DNA of 64,000 nt from Candidatus Manganitrophus sp. (GTDB lineage Bacteria > Nitrospirota > Nitrospiria > SBBL01 > Manganitrophaceae), in the NCBI GenBank assembly GCA_028865235.1, contig CP114561.1, positions 2,686,001-2,750,000 on the forward strand, written 5' to 3'. Position 1 is the stretch's first letter. Each line of letters starts with the position of its first letter. This document shows positions 36,917 to 46,571 of the stretch, one piece after another. The notes beneath the pieces were generated by a model. The model saw nothing but the letters and a program-made list of their open reading frames with translations. It was not told where the DNA came from and searched no databases. The translations under genes were made by a program, and so were the position numbers.

Positions 36917-37843
36917 ATGGCAAGGAAATCGAAATTGAAAGAAGAAAAATGGTGGGCGGGTCTCAATCAGCCGAAGGCGGCGGCGCCCGATATTACGATC
37001 GTCGGCCTTCCCTATGACGGCGCGGTCTGTTATCGAAAAGGAGCGGCGAAAGGGCCGGATGCGATCCGCAAGGTATCGAGCGAGATCCCGCCGGTCTTGG
37101 AGACGGGGGAACTCCTCCGCGGGCTGGTGATCCGCGACGACGGCAACCTTCCGTTCGGGAAGAATTTTGTCGCCGCCTTCCCGAAGCTCGAGAAGAAGGT
37201 TGAGGAGCGGGCGGCCCGCTCGTTTGTTTTGACGCTGGGCGGGGACCACTCTGTCGTCATCCCGGTGCATCGGGCCTTCAGCAAACGGGCGACCGAGAAG
37301 ATCGGCCTGATTTTTGTCGATGCCCACACCGATCTCTCCGACACCTTCGACGGCTCTTCCTACTCGCACGCCTGTCCGCTTCGACGGACGATGGAGACCG
37401 ACCGGTTCGATCCGAAAAAGACGGTCCTGGTCGGCACCCGCTGCTTCGAAATGGCCGGCCTGCAATTCATCCAGGAAAACGAAATGAAGATGGTTCCGGC
37501 CTATGAGGTAGCGGAGCGGGGGATGAAGGCAGTCGCCGACGAGATCGTCAAGCAGTTTGCCGACATGCAGAATGTCTATCTCTCGATCGACATCGACGCG
37601 CTCGACCCGGCCTTCGCGCCGGGGACCGGCATTCCCGATGCGGGGGGACTGACCACGCGCGATGTCATCACCCTGATCCGCAGGCTCCACCCGCTCCCGA
37701 TCATCGGGGCCGATCTGGTGGAGGTGGCCCCGCCGCTCGATGTCTCCGAGATTACCAGTTTCGCCGCCCTTCGGATCATTACTGAAATCTTCGGCCTGGT
37801 CCATCGGAGAAAAGAGCAGCGCAAGCGGTTGAGCGTCATCTAG
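36917..37843 (+). CDS. speB: agmatinase/ureohydrolase family protein
   Basis: 308 residues. Di-manganese hydrolase of the arginase fold, expected to split agmatine into putrescine and urea. Metal ligands are visible as H in LGGDHSVV, D-x-H-x-D in VDAHTDLSD, and D-x-D in SIDIDALDPAFAPGTGIPDAGG. The H-A-C-P-L-R segment sits where agmatinases carry the substrate loop. A formimidoglutamase or guanidinobutyrase cannot be excluded. It is followed after 47 bases by a class III aminotransferase able to take putrescine- or GABA-type substrates, which supports a polyamine/amino-acid pathway. Confidence 0.85.
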   Translation: MARKSKLKEEKWWAGLNQPKAAAPDITIVGLPYDGAVCYRKGAAKGPDAIRKVSSEIPPVLETGELLRGLVIRDDGNLPFGKNFVAAFPKLEKKVEERAARSFVLTLGGDHSVVIPVHRAFSKRATEKIGLIFVDAHTDLSDTFDGSSYSHACPLRRTMETDRFDPKKTVLVGTRCFEMAGLQFIQENEMKMVPAYEVAERGMKAVADEIVKQFADMQNVYLSIDIDALDPAFAPGTGIPDAGGLTTRDVITLIRRLHPLPIIGADLVEVAPPLDVSEITSFAALRIITEIFGLVHRRKEQRKRLSVI

Positions 37844-37890
37844 ATTGAACAGGCGTCGAGGTGCCGATCGCCGCCGGAAGAGGTTTTCCC

Positions 37891-39252
37891 ATGAAGAAGA
37901 AAAATAACAATAAGATTCCCTCTCTCAAGGGGACCCCCCCCGGACCGAATGCCCAGAAGTGGGTCGAGCGGGACAACGCCGTGATCTCCCCCTCATACAC
38001 CCGCGCCTATCCGTTGGTCGTTCAATCGGCCAAAGGGAGCGTCATCACCGATGTCGACGGAAACCGCTTCCTCGATTTCACCTCCGGGATCGCCGTGACG
38101 GCGACCGGTCATTGCCATCCCAAAGTCGTCAAAGCGATCGTCGATCAGGCGAAGCGGCTCATCCATATGTCGGGGACCGACTTCTACTATTCCTCCGAAG
38201 TCCTTCTCGGCGAGAAGCTCAACCGGCTCGCGCCGGGCCGGGAGCGGAAGAAGGTCTTCTTCACCAACTCCGGAACGGAATCGACCGAGGCGGCGATGAA
38301 GCTGGTCCGCCATCAAACAAAACGGCCTTATTACATCGCTTTCTTGGGCGCCTTTCACGGCCGGAGCATGGGGGCCCTTTCTCTGACGGCGAGCAAGGTG
38401 GTCCATCGGGCCGGCTTCGCGCCGCTCGTGCCGGGGGTGATCCATGCGCTGTACCCCAATCCGTACCGCCCGCCCGCCGGCGTTCCCGCGGAGGAGTGCG
38501 ATCGCTACACGTTGAACTGGATTCGGGAGGTCGCCTTCCGGCATCTGGTCGCCCCCGAAGAGGTCGCGGCGATTTTCGTCGAGCCGATCCAGGGGGAGGG
38601 GGGCTACGTCGTTCCGCCGAAGCGCTTCTTGGGGGAGCTTTCCGATCTCGCGCGCGAATTCGGAATTCAGATTGTCGTCGATGAGATCCAGACCGGAATG
38701 GGCCGGACCGGAAAGATGTTCGCCTCGGAGCATTTCAACCTGGTTCCCGATGTGATGACGCTCGCAAAAGGATTGGCCTCGGGAATGCCGCTCGGGGCGA
38801 TGATCGCCCGGGAGGCGCTGATGCGCTGGGCGCCGGGGGCGCACGCCAATACCTTCGGCGGAAACCCGATTGCCTGCGAGGCGGCGCTGGCGACGATCGA
38901 TCTTCTGGAAAACGGCGGCCTGATGCAGAACGCGGAGAAGATGGGAAACCACCTTCTCTTCCGGCTTCGCGCCATGCAGAAAACGCATCGCCTGATCGGG
39001 GATGTCCGGGGCTTCGGCCTGATGATCGGCGTCGAACTGGTTCGAGATCGCGAAACGAAAGAGATGGCGATTCCGGAGCGGAACAAGATCATCCAGCGCT
39101 GCTTTGAGAAGGGACTGCTTATCTTAGGCTGCGGACAGAATGTCCTCCGCTTCGTTCCGCCGCTGGTGATCAAGCGTCCTGAGATGGAACGGGCGCTGGC
39201 GATCTTCGAGGAGGTTCTTGCCGAAGTGGAAGGGGAGCGAACGCCGAGATAA
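37891..39252 (+). CDS. class III PLP aminotransferase (acetylornithine/GABA type)
   Basis: 453 residues from the ATG at 37891 with GGAAGAGG upstream. Cytoplasmic PLP enzyme. Features: FTNSGTESTEAAMKLVRHQT (phosphate-binding loop), AFHGRSMGALSLTASK, IVDEIQTGMGRTGKMFASEH (Asp to pyridine N) and the Schiff-base lysine in TLAKGLASGMPLGAMI. Length and the N-terminal extension fit the archaeal-like GABA/ornithine aminotransferase subgroup better than ArgD. The stop overlaps the next ATG by one base (TAATG). The partner agmatinase upstream suggests a role in putrescine/GABA or ornithine turnover. Confidence 0.88.
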   Translation: MKKKNNNKIPSLKGTPPGPNAQKWVERDNAVISPSYTRAYPLVVQSAKGSVITDVDGNRFLDFTSGIAVTATGHCHPKVVKAIVDQAKRLIHMSGTDFYYSSEVLLGEKLNRLAPGRERKKVFFTNSGTESTEAAMKLVRHQTKRPYYIAFLGAFHGRSMGALSLTASKVVHRAGFAPLVPGVIHALYPNPYRPPAGVPAEECDRYTLNWIREVAFRHLVAPEEVAAIFVEPIQGEGGYVVPPKRFLGELSDLAREFGIQIVVDEIQTGMGRTGKMFASEHFNLVPDVMTLAKGLASGMPLGAMIAREALMRWAPGAHANTFGGNPIACEAALATIDLLENGGLMQNAEKMGNHLLFRLRAMQKTHRLIGDVRGFGLMIGVELVRDRETKEMAIPERNKIIQRCFEKGLLILGCGQNVLRFVPPLVIKRPEMERALAIFEEVLAEVEGERTPR

Positions 39253-39581
39253 TGGCCCTCTCGATCCGCCGCTGGGAGAAGCCGGGGGAGCCGGCGCAGA
39301 AGGTCGCCCTCGAAAAAGAATTAAAAGCGCAGGGCTACCAACCGGAATTCTGGGTCGATAAGCCCGGCACCAGCTACCCCAACCGAAAGTATCCCGCCGA
39401 AACGATCCTTTGGATCTTACGCGGGGAAGCCAAAATCACCGTCGGCGTCGACACCGACACCCTCCGCGACGGCGACCGCACGATCCTCCCTCCGAACACC
39501 CCCTACAGCCTCCAGGTCCTGGGCGACAAGAGCCTTCTCTGGTTGATTGCGCTGAAGAAGAAAAAAAGTAAGCGACCGTAA
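39252..39581 (+). CDS. cupin-domain protein
   Basis: 109 residues, a single cupin barrel: YPAETILWILRGEAKITVG then DGDRTILPPNTPYSLQVLG. The usual H-x-H of the first motif is replaced (PAETILW), so metal binding is not evident. It is translationally coupled to the aminotransferase (TAATG), so it probably helps the same pathway. Confidence 0.75.
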   Translation: MALSIRRWEKPGEPAQKVALEKELKAQGYQPEFWVDKPGTSYPNRKYPAETILWILRGEAKITVGVDTDTLRDGDRTILPPNTPYSLQVLGDKSLLWLIALKKKKSKRP

Positions 39582-40093
39582 AGCCAAGCTCATCAATGGC
39601 GCATAGATCTCCACCGGAGCGACCGAACTCCTCTCTCCTCCCAACCCCTGATACCTTCAAGGTTTTGGAAATCAAGTTCCATTTCAGTTGATTGCACAAA
39701 AGCTGAAAAGAAGGTAAACACCGATGGGATGTTTCCTCCGTTGGATGCTGGCGTTTTCACCTGGTGTATTGTTTTTAACATTTTTCTGTGATATACCCTA
39801 TCCGCTCAAACTTCCAAATAGAACTTTTCTCGTCTCAGTTCGGTACGCTCTTGAGATAACCTGTACGCCTCGGGTATAAACCGCTGCAAGGAATAGAAAT
39901 TTTCCATGAGATATAGACTGCAGTCTGCCTCATTAATCTGTAAATATAAACATGTAAAAATCCTGCTCGGAAGGAACCTTTTCTGCGTTAAGTTGTAAGT
40001 ACTCTTGCCGGGTCTATTCATTGCATTGATTACCTGAAACGCGGGGAGGGTATATGACGAAGGAGAGTGAAGAATGAAAAAGGAGAACGATGC
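39582..40093 (+). other. 512-base AT-richer gap
   Basis: No gene that I can support; a minus-strand reading frame here has no signal peptide, motif or ribosome site. Base composition is clearly more AT-rich than the flanks. No strong hairpin or repeat. The haloperoxidase ribosome site (AAGGAG at 40079-40084) lies at its end. Confidence 0.4.
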
Positions 40094-41697
40094 ATGATCG
40101 TAAAACAAAATTGGAAGTGGATGATCCCGATATTGGTTATTCTTGCCGTCGCCATGACCGGCTCTGTCTGGGCGCGCGGGTCCGCAGGCGATTTCGATGA
40201 TGCCTGGGGCCGACGCTTTGACGACCAGTCGCAATTCCGCGATTCGTCGAGAGATCAAACAACGCGGAATGGAAATGACGCGATCAACCGCCTCCGTTAC
40301 TGGAACGAGATCGCCATCAACACCAGCGGGCTCGATCACACCCCCGTGGCGCCGGGTGAGAGCCGCGTCTTCGGGGAGCAATTGGGTCCCGGGCGATCAA
40401 GCCGCGCGCTGGCGATCGTCCAGATCGGAGTGTTTGATGCAATTAATGCGATTGTCGGCGGGTATCGAAGCTACACCGGTCTTTCTCCGGTCTCCAGCAG
40501 CACCTCCATCGATGCGGCCATTGCACAGGCGGCGCACGATACGTTGATTGCCCTCTTCCCCTCGCAGAAGGCGAGACTGGACGGCCTGCTTGCCGAAGAC
40601 CTCAGCCAAATTCGGACCTCGGATGGGCGCGCCAAAACAAACGGGATCAATCTTGGAAAGCGGGCGGCCGCCGCGATCCTCACGCTTAGGGCGAACGATC
40701 ATTCGCACTATATCGAGCCTCAAATGGATACGGAGTACATCCCGAGCAACGAGCCGGGAAAGTGGCGCCAAGACCCAATCAGCCAGATTCCGATCGCAAT
40801 GGGCGCCTACTGGGGCAAGGTGACCCCCTTTGTCCTCACGTCGGGGAGCCAGTTTCGGGTTCCTCCTCCGCCAGCCATGGACAGTCCTGAATATACGGCC
40901 GCTTTCGAAGAAGTGAAACGCCTGGGGGGAGACGGCGTTGTCACCCCGACGGAGCGAACCACGGCGGAGACCGAAATCGGCATTTACTGGGCTTATGATG
41001 GAACGCCGAGCCTCTGTGCCCCGCCGCGGCTCTATAATCAAATCGCGGTGCAGATCGCCGAACAGATGGGATCAAATACCATCGAGCTTGCACGGCTTTT
41101 GGCGCTGGTCAATGTGGCGATGGCCGACGCCGGCGTTGCCATTTGGGAGTCGAAATTCTACTACAATGTTTGGCGTCCGGTCACGGGCATCCGCGAGGCT
41201 GATGAGGGGACCGGCCCGACCGGCCTCGGCGACGGCAATCCCGCCACGGTCGGAGATCCGGAGTTCACGCCGCTTGGCGCGCCGGCCAGTAATCTCACTG
41301 GGCCGGACTTTACCCCCCCTTCCCGGCCTATCCTTCCGGGCATGCCGGGTTCGGGGCCGCCCTTTTTCAAGTCTTGAGGAACTTCTACCGGACCGACAAT
41401 ATTCCCTTCACCTTCGTGTCGGACGAGTTCAACGGCGTGACGCTGGACAACGACGGAAACGTCCGCCCGCTCCTCCCGCGCAGCTTCTCGACCCTCTCCC
41501 AGGCCGAGGAAGAGAACGGACAGAGCCGAATCTATCTCGGTATCCATTGGTCGTTCGACAAAACCGAAGGGATTACCCAGGGCCGGCGCGTGGCCGATTT
41601 TGTGTTCAGGAACGCCTTCGTGCCGGTGCGCGAGCGAAGTAGGGATGGGGAGGATAGAGATTCCGATTGGGATGGTCGAGACGGAGGTTGGCGGTAA
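40094..41697 (+). CDS. exported vanadium-dependent haloperoxidase (PAP2 fold), one frameshift
   Basis: About 534 residues after repair. Signal peptide MIPILVILAVAMTGSVWARG. All vanadate-pocket signatures are present: K-x6-R in KFYYNVWRPVTG; P-S-G-H in AYPSGHAGFGAALFQ; S-R-I-x-L-G-x-H-W in the C-terminal part. The frame breaks at the C7 run 41313-41319, right before the P-S-G-H motif; one more C restores TPPFPAYPSGHAG. Family members oxidise halides with H2O2, though some act as phosphatases. The ATG at 40094 has AAGGAG at nine bases; a GTG at 40067 is the alternative. Isolated, with AT-rich DNA upstream. Confidence 0.85.
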
Positions 41698-41838
41698 GCG
41701 GTCGGCCTATTGCGAGCATCCCCTGTGATTGGGTTTTTCTATGCCGTCGATCGGAAGATCACCCCTTTTTCTGTGTATGAGTTTTGCATATCTAGAACAT
41801 ATCCTAAGTCGATTCTAAACATGCAAGGAGGTTACGCG

Positions 41839-41997
41839 ATGCTGTTTTTTAAGAAAACGCTATTAGCCCTGGTCATGGTTTCCATCTTATCGTCACTTGT
41901 CGCCTGTGAGAGAGAGGGGCCGATGGAGCGAGCGGGCGAAAAGGTAGACGAAGCAGCGGAAGACACGAAAGACGCAGTAAAGGATGCCACCAACTGA
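41839..41997 (+). CDS. small lipoprotein
   Basis: 52 residues. The ATG at 41839 has AAGGAGG. Lipobox L-V-A-C follows the hydrophobic stretch (LLALVMVSILSSLVAC). The mature part is a short charged helix (EREGPMERAGEKVDEAAEDTKDAVKDATN cut here to its first and last parts: EREGPMERAGE, DAVKDATN) like entericidin/hydrophilin proteins. Envelope-stress role is a guess from composition. Confidence 0.75.
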   Translation: MLFFKKTLLALVMVSILSSLVACEREGPMERAGEKVDEAAEDTKDAVKDATN

Positions 41998-42111
41998 TCT
42001 TTCCAGATGAGAAGTTTTCTGCAGATTGAATGCAAAACGCGGCAGCGGGGGGAGGATGACTCTTCCCCTCCGCTGCCCGGATCTGTATGGAATGCCTTTG
42101 CCCAGGCGGCC

Positions 42112-42443
42112 TCAGCTGTTCAAGTCCGCCGCGACCTGTTTGACGAGGACTTCCAGCGGCTTGCTCGCCTCACCCATATAGAGCGAGCGATGGGGGAAGG
42201 GAATTTCAATCCCCTCGGCATCGAAGGCCTTTTTAATCTCCTTCGATACTCGCGCCCGACCGTCCATTGTTGAATCGGCTCTGTTTTGATCCGGGCTTTG
42301 ATCGTCACCTCCGATTCTCCGAAATTGTCGACGCCGAAAATCTCGATCGGCTCGATGATCTTTTCTTTGTATTCCGCCTCCTTCGAAAGCGTCATTTGGG
42401 ATCCAGCAGCGTAGGCGCATCCCGATTGTTTCTGAGACATCAT
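42112..42443 (-). pseudogene. C-terminal remnant of an MscS-family channel, one frameshift
   Basis: Only about 100 residues corresponding to the cytoplasmic end of MscS proteins are present: IFGVDNFGESEVTIKARIKT, QQWTVGREYRR, FDAEGIEIPFPHRSLY. No membrane helices are encoded upstream in any frame. One base is also missing at CC 42240-42241 between REYRR and EIKKAFDAEG. Truncation from the 5' side makes this a decayed gene independent of the frameshift. Confidence 0.65.
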
Positions 42444-42607
42444 CCATTTCTTAGGAGGGAAAATGATTTCCCCAGCTTGCCTCTAATAGAGGGTCAGAGT
42501 AGAATCTCTTATCGGCTGATTCTATACGTCTGGAGGGTTTTTACTTTCCGTCCTGACGCGCTGTCTCGGCCTCCATCATTAGGCCTCTTTCACGGAGACG
42601 CCCTATC

Positions 42608-43320
42608 ATGAAAATCTTCATTCCAACACAGTCCTTCCAGGATTGGCGGCGTTTGCTGGCGAAGCCGAACCTTCACTGGAAAGAAGGCCATTCTGCAATG
42701 ACGCTTGCCCGTTCATGGGAGGCAACGGCAGCGACCGGCTTTTCGCCGGAGATCAAGGCCGCGTTCGAGACCTCCGGTTCGCCGCTTTTGACAGACCTCG
42801 ATCCGCTGCTGGCTCTTCCTGAATTTCAGGTTCCGCTTCCCGCCGGCGTTCAATCGTCGCAGATCGATCTGCTCGCTCTGGCGCGCGGGAAGGAAGGATT
42901 GGTCGCGGTGGTCGTGGAGGGAAAGATCGATGAAACATTCGGTCCCACACTCAGAGAAAAGAGGATCGAACCCTCCGACGGATTTAATGAGCGCCATGTG
43001 TCTCTGCTTCAGTATCTAGAGCTCCCCCCTCCATTCCTCAAACTATCCGATACCAGTTTTTGCACAGGACCGCGTCGGCGCTGATCGTCGCTCGGCAGTT
43101 TGACGCCAAGGCCGCCGTGATGCTGGTTCACTCTTTCAGCCCCACGAACAAAGGGTTCTCCGATTTCGAAGCCTTTGCGGGTCTGTTCAACGCAGAGGCA
43201 GAAATCGGCCGGATCGTCTCGGCGGGGATGTTCGAAGGGATGCCGCTGTTTCTCGGCTGGTGCGCGGGTGATCAGCGCTTCCGCTCCGGCGATGACGCCG
43301 AGCAAGCCGGTAAACTCTAA
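42608..43320 (+). CDS. DUF6946-type hypothetical protein, one frameshift
   Basis: About 237 residues after repair. N-terminus KIFIPTQSFQDWRRLLAKP, HWKEGHSAMTLARSWEA, middle IDLLALARGKEGLVAVVVEGKIDE and C-terminus ASALIVARQFDAKAAVMLVHSFSP and PLFLGWCAGD. The pattern E-G-K-x-D-E-x-F-G recalls nuclease-like folds of unknown function. The frame breaks at the C6 run 43024-43029; one more C joins LELPPSIPQTIRYQFL. It precedes the eCIS-core gene by 26 bases. Family assignment is from memory and moderate. Confidence 0.65.
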
Positions 43321-43346
43321 AGGGAAACCGCTTTGAGAGAAATAGA

Positions 43347-45068
43347 ATGACGATGCGCTCTATACAAAAACAGAATCAACCCTCACAGCGGGCATCTTCC
43401 AACGTCGCGCGATCGAGTCCTTTAGAAAATCACCAAAAACACCCATCGCTTCATTTGCAGCGCACCGTCGGAAATCAAGCCGTTCAGCGAGTTCAAGCAA
43501 ACCTCACGATCAGTTCCCCCGGAGACCTCTACGAGCAGGAAGCCGACCGCATCGCCGAACGGGTGATGCGCACCCCTGCGCCGCAACTCCAGCGCGCCTG
43601 CGCCTGCGGCGCAGCCTGTCCCAAGTGTCAAACGAAATCATTGCAGACGAAGCGGATCGAATCGGGCGACTCGGAACAGACCACAGCGCCGCCGATCGTC
43701 CACGATGCGCTGCGCTCCTCCGGCCAGCCGCTCGACCCGGCCACCCGTGCCTTTATGGAGCCGCGCTTCGGCCATGACTTCAGCCAAGTCCGAATCCACA
43801 CCGATACCAAAGCGGCCACCTCCTCCCAATCGATTCAGGCGTTGGCGTATACCGCCGGCCGCGATATCGTCTTCAACAGTGGTCAATATTCTCCCAATAC
43901 GGAGCATGGCAAGCGATTGCTGGCCCATGAGCTGGCGCACGTCGTCCAGCAGGGGGAAGGTCAACCGGCCAATCGGATTTCCCGGTTTTCAGACACCGAT
44001 CATCATATTCTCGAAGAGGCGGCCTTGGAATTGACCAACCTGACGGCCGGAGAAATCAAACAGATCCATGCCGGCAATGTCAAACGGGACTACAGCCAAA
44101 CGGGGGCGGTCGCCAATCTTCTTCTGTTGTGCGATGCAAACGCCTACGGCGGCTACAAAGCCGAAGAACATTTCGACAATTATCAGTGGAATGAACAGTT
44201 GCAAAAGTGGCAATCGAAGAAGGACCCGGGGGCATTCGGCAAGAAAAGTCCGATCTCTTATATCGACGAAGAGCTGGTCCGCTTTGCCGACGCGTTGCCT
44301 GATCCGACGGCCTTTGAGCATGTCGGGAATGCGTTCCATACGATCGAAGATTTCTTCGCGCACTCCAATTTCGTCGAGCTGATCCATGGCGATTTCCGGT
44401 TCGGCAAGAAGCTCGTGACCGGTGGAGGAGGGTCGGGAGATACCTCTGTCCTAAGAATTTTGGAATCGGTCAGCAGCGAAGAGACCGCTCCTTTTTATGG
44501 TCAACAAGCGGCACAAGAGACGGCCAAATCGCCCCCGCACGCCCACGCGCGGCTGGCCAAAGATTACAAGTCGAATCCTTATTACATGCAGGCGGTGGTG
44601 ATGGCGGCCCTGGTCATCAAAGAGATCGGCGCGGAGATCAGCCTCCTCCAGGGGATGACGACGAAAGACGCGCGGGTGAAACAGGTGCGCGACGTGATCA
44701 TGGCCAAGGTGAAGCGCTATCTTCGCCCGCCGGATGAAAGCGACAAATGGTGGGAAGGGCTTCGCGCTTCGGGCGGGAAGGAGATGGAAAAATCGATCAA
44801 AGAAAAAATGGCGAAAACGCCGGTTACGAAGAACCAGTGTATTTTAAGCCCGCTGAGATCGATCGAGGCGAGCAAGAATTCCAATCTGAAATTGTTCGGG
44901 CCTGCGATTCCGATCGAAACAAAACGGGGCCATGTCTGGGTCCAGGTCGGAACCGGATTTTTAGCGCCCCCCGCGTTCAAGGGAGCGTCCGGCGCAGTGG
45001 AGCCGCGAAGCTTTGACTTCGTGCCGGTAGGGGTGCAGATCACAGGGACGTTTGACCTGCTCAAGTAA
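43347..45068 (+). CDS. eCIS-core (DUF4157) protein with Het-C-like domain
   Basis: 573 residues. N-terminal 70 residues are Gln/Ser-rich. Residues about 55-200 form the eCIS-core metallopeptidase-like region: GDLYEQEADRIAERVM, RFGHDFSQVRIHTD, A-x-A-Y-T-x-G-R-D-I-V-F and the zinc-like H-E-L-A-H-V-V-Q-Q. Cys-rich CACGAACPKC lies between. The C-terminal half resembles the Het-C/zinc-dependent phospholipase C-type fold (TDHHILEEAALELTN, EHVGNAFHTIEDFFAHSNFVEL), with many His/Asp candidate ligands. DUF4157 proteins are often cargo of extracellular contractile injection systems; no eCIS structural gene lies in the window. Could be a toxin effector; no immunity gene is obvious. Confidence 0.82.
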   Translation: MTMRSIQKQNQPSQRASSNVARSSPLENHQKHPSLHLQRTVGNQAVQRVQANLTISSPGDLYEQEADRIAERVMRTPAPQLQRACACGAACPKCQTKSLQTKRIESGDSEQTTAPPIVHDALRSSGQPLDPATRAFMEPRFGHDFSQVRIHTDTKAATSSQSIQALAYTAGRDIVFNSGQYSPNTEHGKRLLAHELAHVVQQGEGQPANRISRFSDTDHHILEEAALELTNLTAGEIKQIHAGNVKRDYSQTGAVANLLLLCDANAYGGYKAEEHFDNYQWNEQLQKWQSKKDPGAFGKKSPISYIDEELVRFADALPDPTAFEHVGNAFHTIEDFFAHSNFVELIHGDFRFGKKLVTGGGGSGDTSVLRILESVSSEETAPFYGQQAAQETAKSPPHAHARLAKDYKSNPYYMQAVVMAALVIKEIGAEISLLQGMTTKDARVKQVRDVIMAKVKRYLRPPDESDKWWEGLRASGGKEMEKSIKEKMAKTPVTKNQCILSPLRSIEASKNSNLKLFGPAIPIETKRGHVWVQVGTGFLAPPAFKGASGAVEPRSFDFVPVGVQITGTFDLLK

Positions 45069-45109
45069 AATGATAAAATGATTTCGTTTTCTACCGTCCG
45101 TCGCCTTGT

Positions 45110-45808
45110 TTGAAAGAGGGGTCTATTTTAGTTAAAGGTCTTATCGTCTTTTTTGTGCTTGCCGTGGTCTTTATCTCAAATGGCGTTGATCCGGTCCGAG
45201 GCGACGACGACCTCAATCAACGGCTCGTCGCCGCCGCCTCAAACGGCAACACCACCCGGGTGATCGCGCTTCTGCGGGAAGGCGCCGATGTGAACGCCCG
45301 CGGCTTACGGGGGCGAACGCCGGTCATGGCCGCCGCTTATGGAAATCACGTCGAGACGGTGGCGGCCCTCATCGATGCAGGGGCCGACGTCAACCTCCGT
45401 GACAACCAACTGAACAACCCTTTCCTCTATGCGGGGGCCGAGGGTCTCCTCGATATCCTCAAGCTCACCGTCAAAGCAGGCGCCGATCCGAAGCTGACGA
45501 ACCGCTTCGGCGGGACGGCGCTGATTCCCGCAGCGGAACGGGGCCACGTCGAGGTGGTGAAATTTTTGCTGACGCATACCAATATCGACATCAATCACGT
45601 GAACAATTTGGGATGGACCGCACTGTTGGAAGCGATCGTTTTGTCCGACGGCGGCCCGAAGCATCAAGAAATTGTCATGCTGCTGATCCAACACGGGGCA
45701 AACGTCAATATCCCCGACAGTGCAGGCCGCACCCCCCTTCACCACGCGAGGGAGCGCGGCTACAAAAAAATCGAGGCACTCCTTCAGGCCGCGGGGGCCC
45801 GCCCTTAA
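45110..45808 (+). CDS. secreted ankyrin-repeat protein
   Basis: 232 residues. The TTG at 45110 is the only start candidate before the signal peptide (LVKGLIVFFVLAVVFISNG). Five ankyrin repeats follow, e.g. RLVAAASNGNTTRVIALLRE and GADVNARGLRGRTPVMAAAY, then NGADVNLRD-type turns up to SAGRTPLHHARERGYKKIEA. Exported ankyrin proteins act in protein binding in the periplasm. It stands 41 bases after the eCIS-core gene and could serve as its partner or protector, which is speculative. Confidence 0.82.
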   Translation: MKEGSILVKGLIVFFVLAVVFISNGVDPVRGDDDLNQRLVAAASNGNTTRVIALLREGADVNARGLRGRTPVMAAAYGNHVETVAALIDAGADVNLRDNQLNNPFLYAGAEGLLDILKLTVKAGADPKLTNRFGGTALIPAAERGHVEVVKFLLTHTNIDINHVNNLGWTALLEAIVLSDGGPKHQEIVMLLIQHGANVNIPDSAGRTPLHHARERGYKKIEALLQAAGARP

Positions 45809-45947
45809 TATTTCTCAACGGTCTTCATCTCATCTGGGTGATCACCGAAATAATCGTCTTCGGGTACAATATCTTTAGAGCGGTTGCCTCAACGGACGGC
45901 GCAGGAGAAACCGGTGTGCCGATCTGATCGTTTCCATTTTTAATTTC

Positions 45948-46571
45948 ATGAAAAAAATAAATAAAGACGACAAAAATGAATTAATCATTGAAGTGACCTC
46001 GCGGTTCGAAAAGTGGGTCGGCTATGGCGCCCTTTTATTCCTCGGCTTTCCAATCGTGCAGTTCTTCTTAGGTAAACGGCTGAACGAAGAGCGTCTCATG
46101 GGGTTTATCGGCGGAGCGGTGGTGTGCGGTTTGGTCTACCTGGTGGCGTATGAAGAAGCGCTTTTCACCTTCGACTCTCGGACCCGCCTGCTGATATGGA
46201 GACGAAAGCGTTCCCTCTCAACAAAACAAGGGACCCTTCCTTTCAGCCGGATCGATCAGGTTGTTCTGCAGTCGGCGATCGGAAACAAAAAATATTCTCC
46301 CAAACACCGCGTGGCGCTTCTGACGGGAGAGGGTGAGCTCCCTGTCTCCATTGCGTATGAGCATCATGAAATGAATCAGAAGATCGCGGAACGGATCCGG
46401 TCTCGCCTCGGTCTGTCGCCGGAGGAACTCGTGATGGACAGTGTCAAAGCACTTGTCCAGCAGGGCCATCCTGTCGGTGCGGTCCAGCTCCTTCGAGAGA
46501 AGCAGGGTCTTTCATTGACCGAGGCGAAAGCGGTCGTGACCCGAATGAAAGAACAAAAGAACAGATCTTAG
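45948..46571 (+). CDS. membrane protein with L7/L12-like C-terminal domain
   Basis: 207 residues. Two membrane segments (YGALLFLGFPIVQFFLG; FIGGAVVCGLVYLVAY), then a PH-like beta region (FTFDSRTRLLIWRRKRSLS ... PFSRIDQVVLQSA) and a C-terminal helix hairpin VKALVQQGHPVGAVQLLREKQGLSLTEAKAVVTRM. The latter resembles the ribosomal protein L7/L12 C-terminal fold found fused to unrelated proteins. Start codon ATG with no clear ribosome site. Function unknown. Confidence 0.7.
   Translation: MKKINKDDKNELIIEVTSRFEKWVGYGALLFLGFPIVQFFLGKRLNEERLMGFIGGAVVCGLVYLVAYEEALFTFDSRTRLLIWRRKRSLSTKQGTLPFSRIDQVVLQSAIGNKKYSPKHRVALLTGEGELPVSIAYEHHEMNQKIAERIRSRLGLSPEELVMDSVKALVQQGHPVGAVQLLREKQGLSLTEAKAVVTRMKEQKNRS

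Noticed and set aside
39806..40381. A 191-codon minus-strand frame across the haloperoxidase start
   Set aside because: No ribosome site, no motif, overlaps a real signal peptide and spans an AT-rich gap.
42608..43320. Two short overlapping genes instead of one DUF6946-type gene
   Set aside because: A single missing C in a C6 run explains the break and the halves match one family plan.
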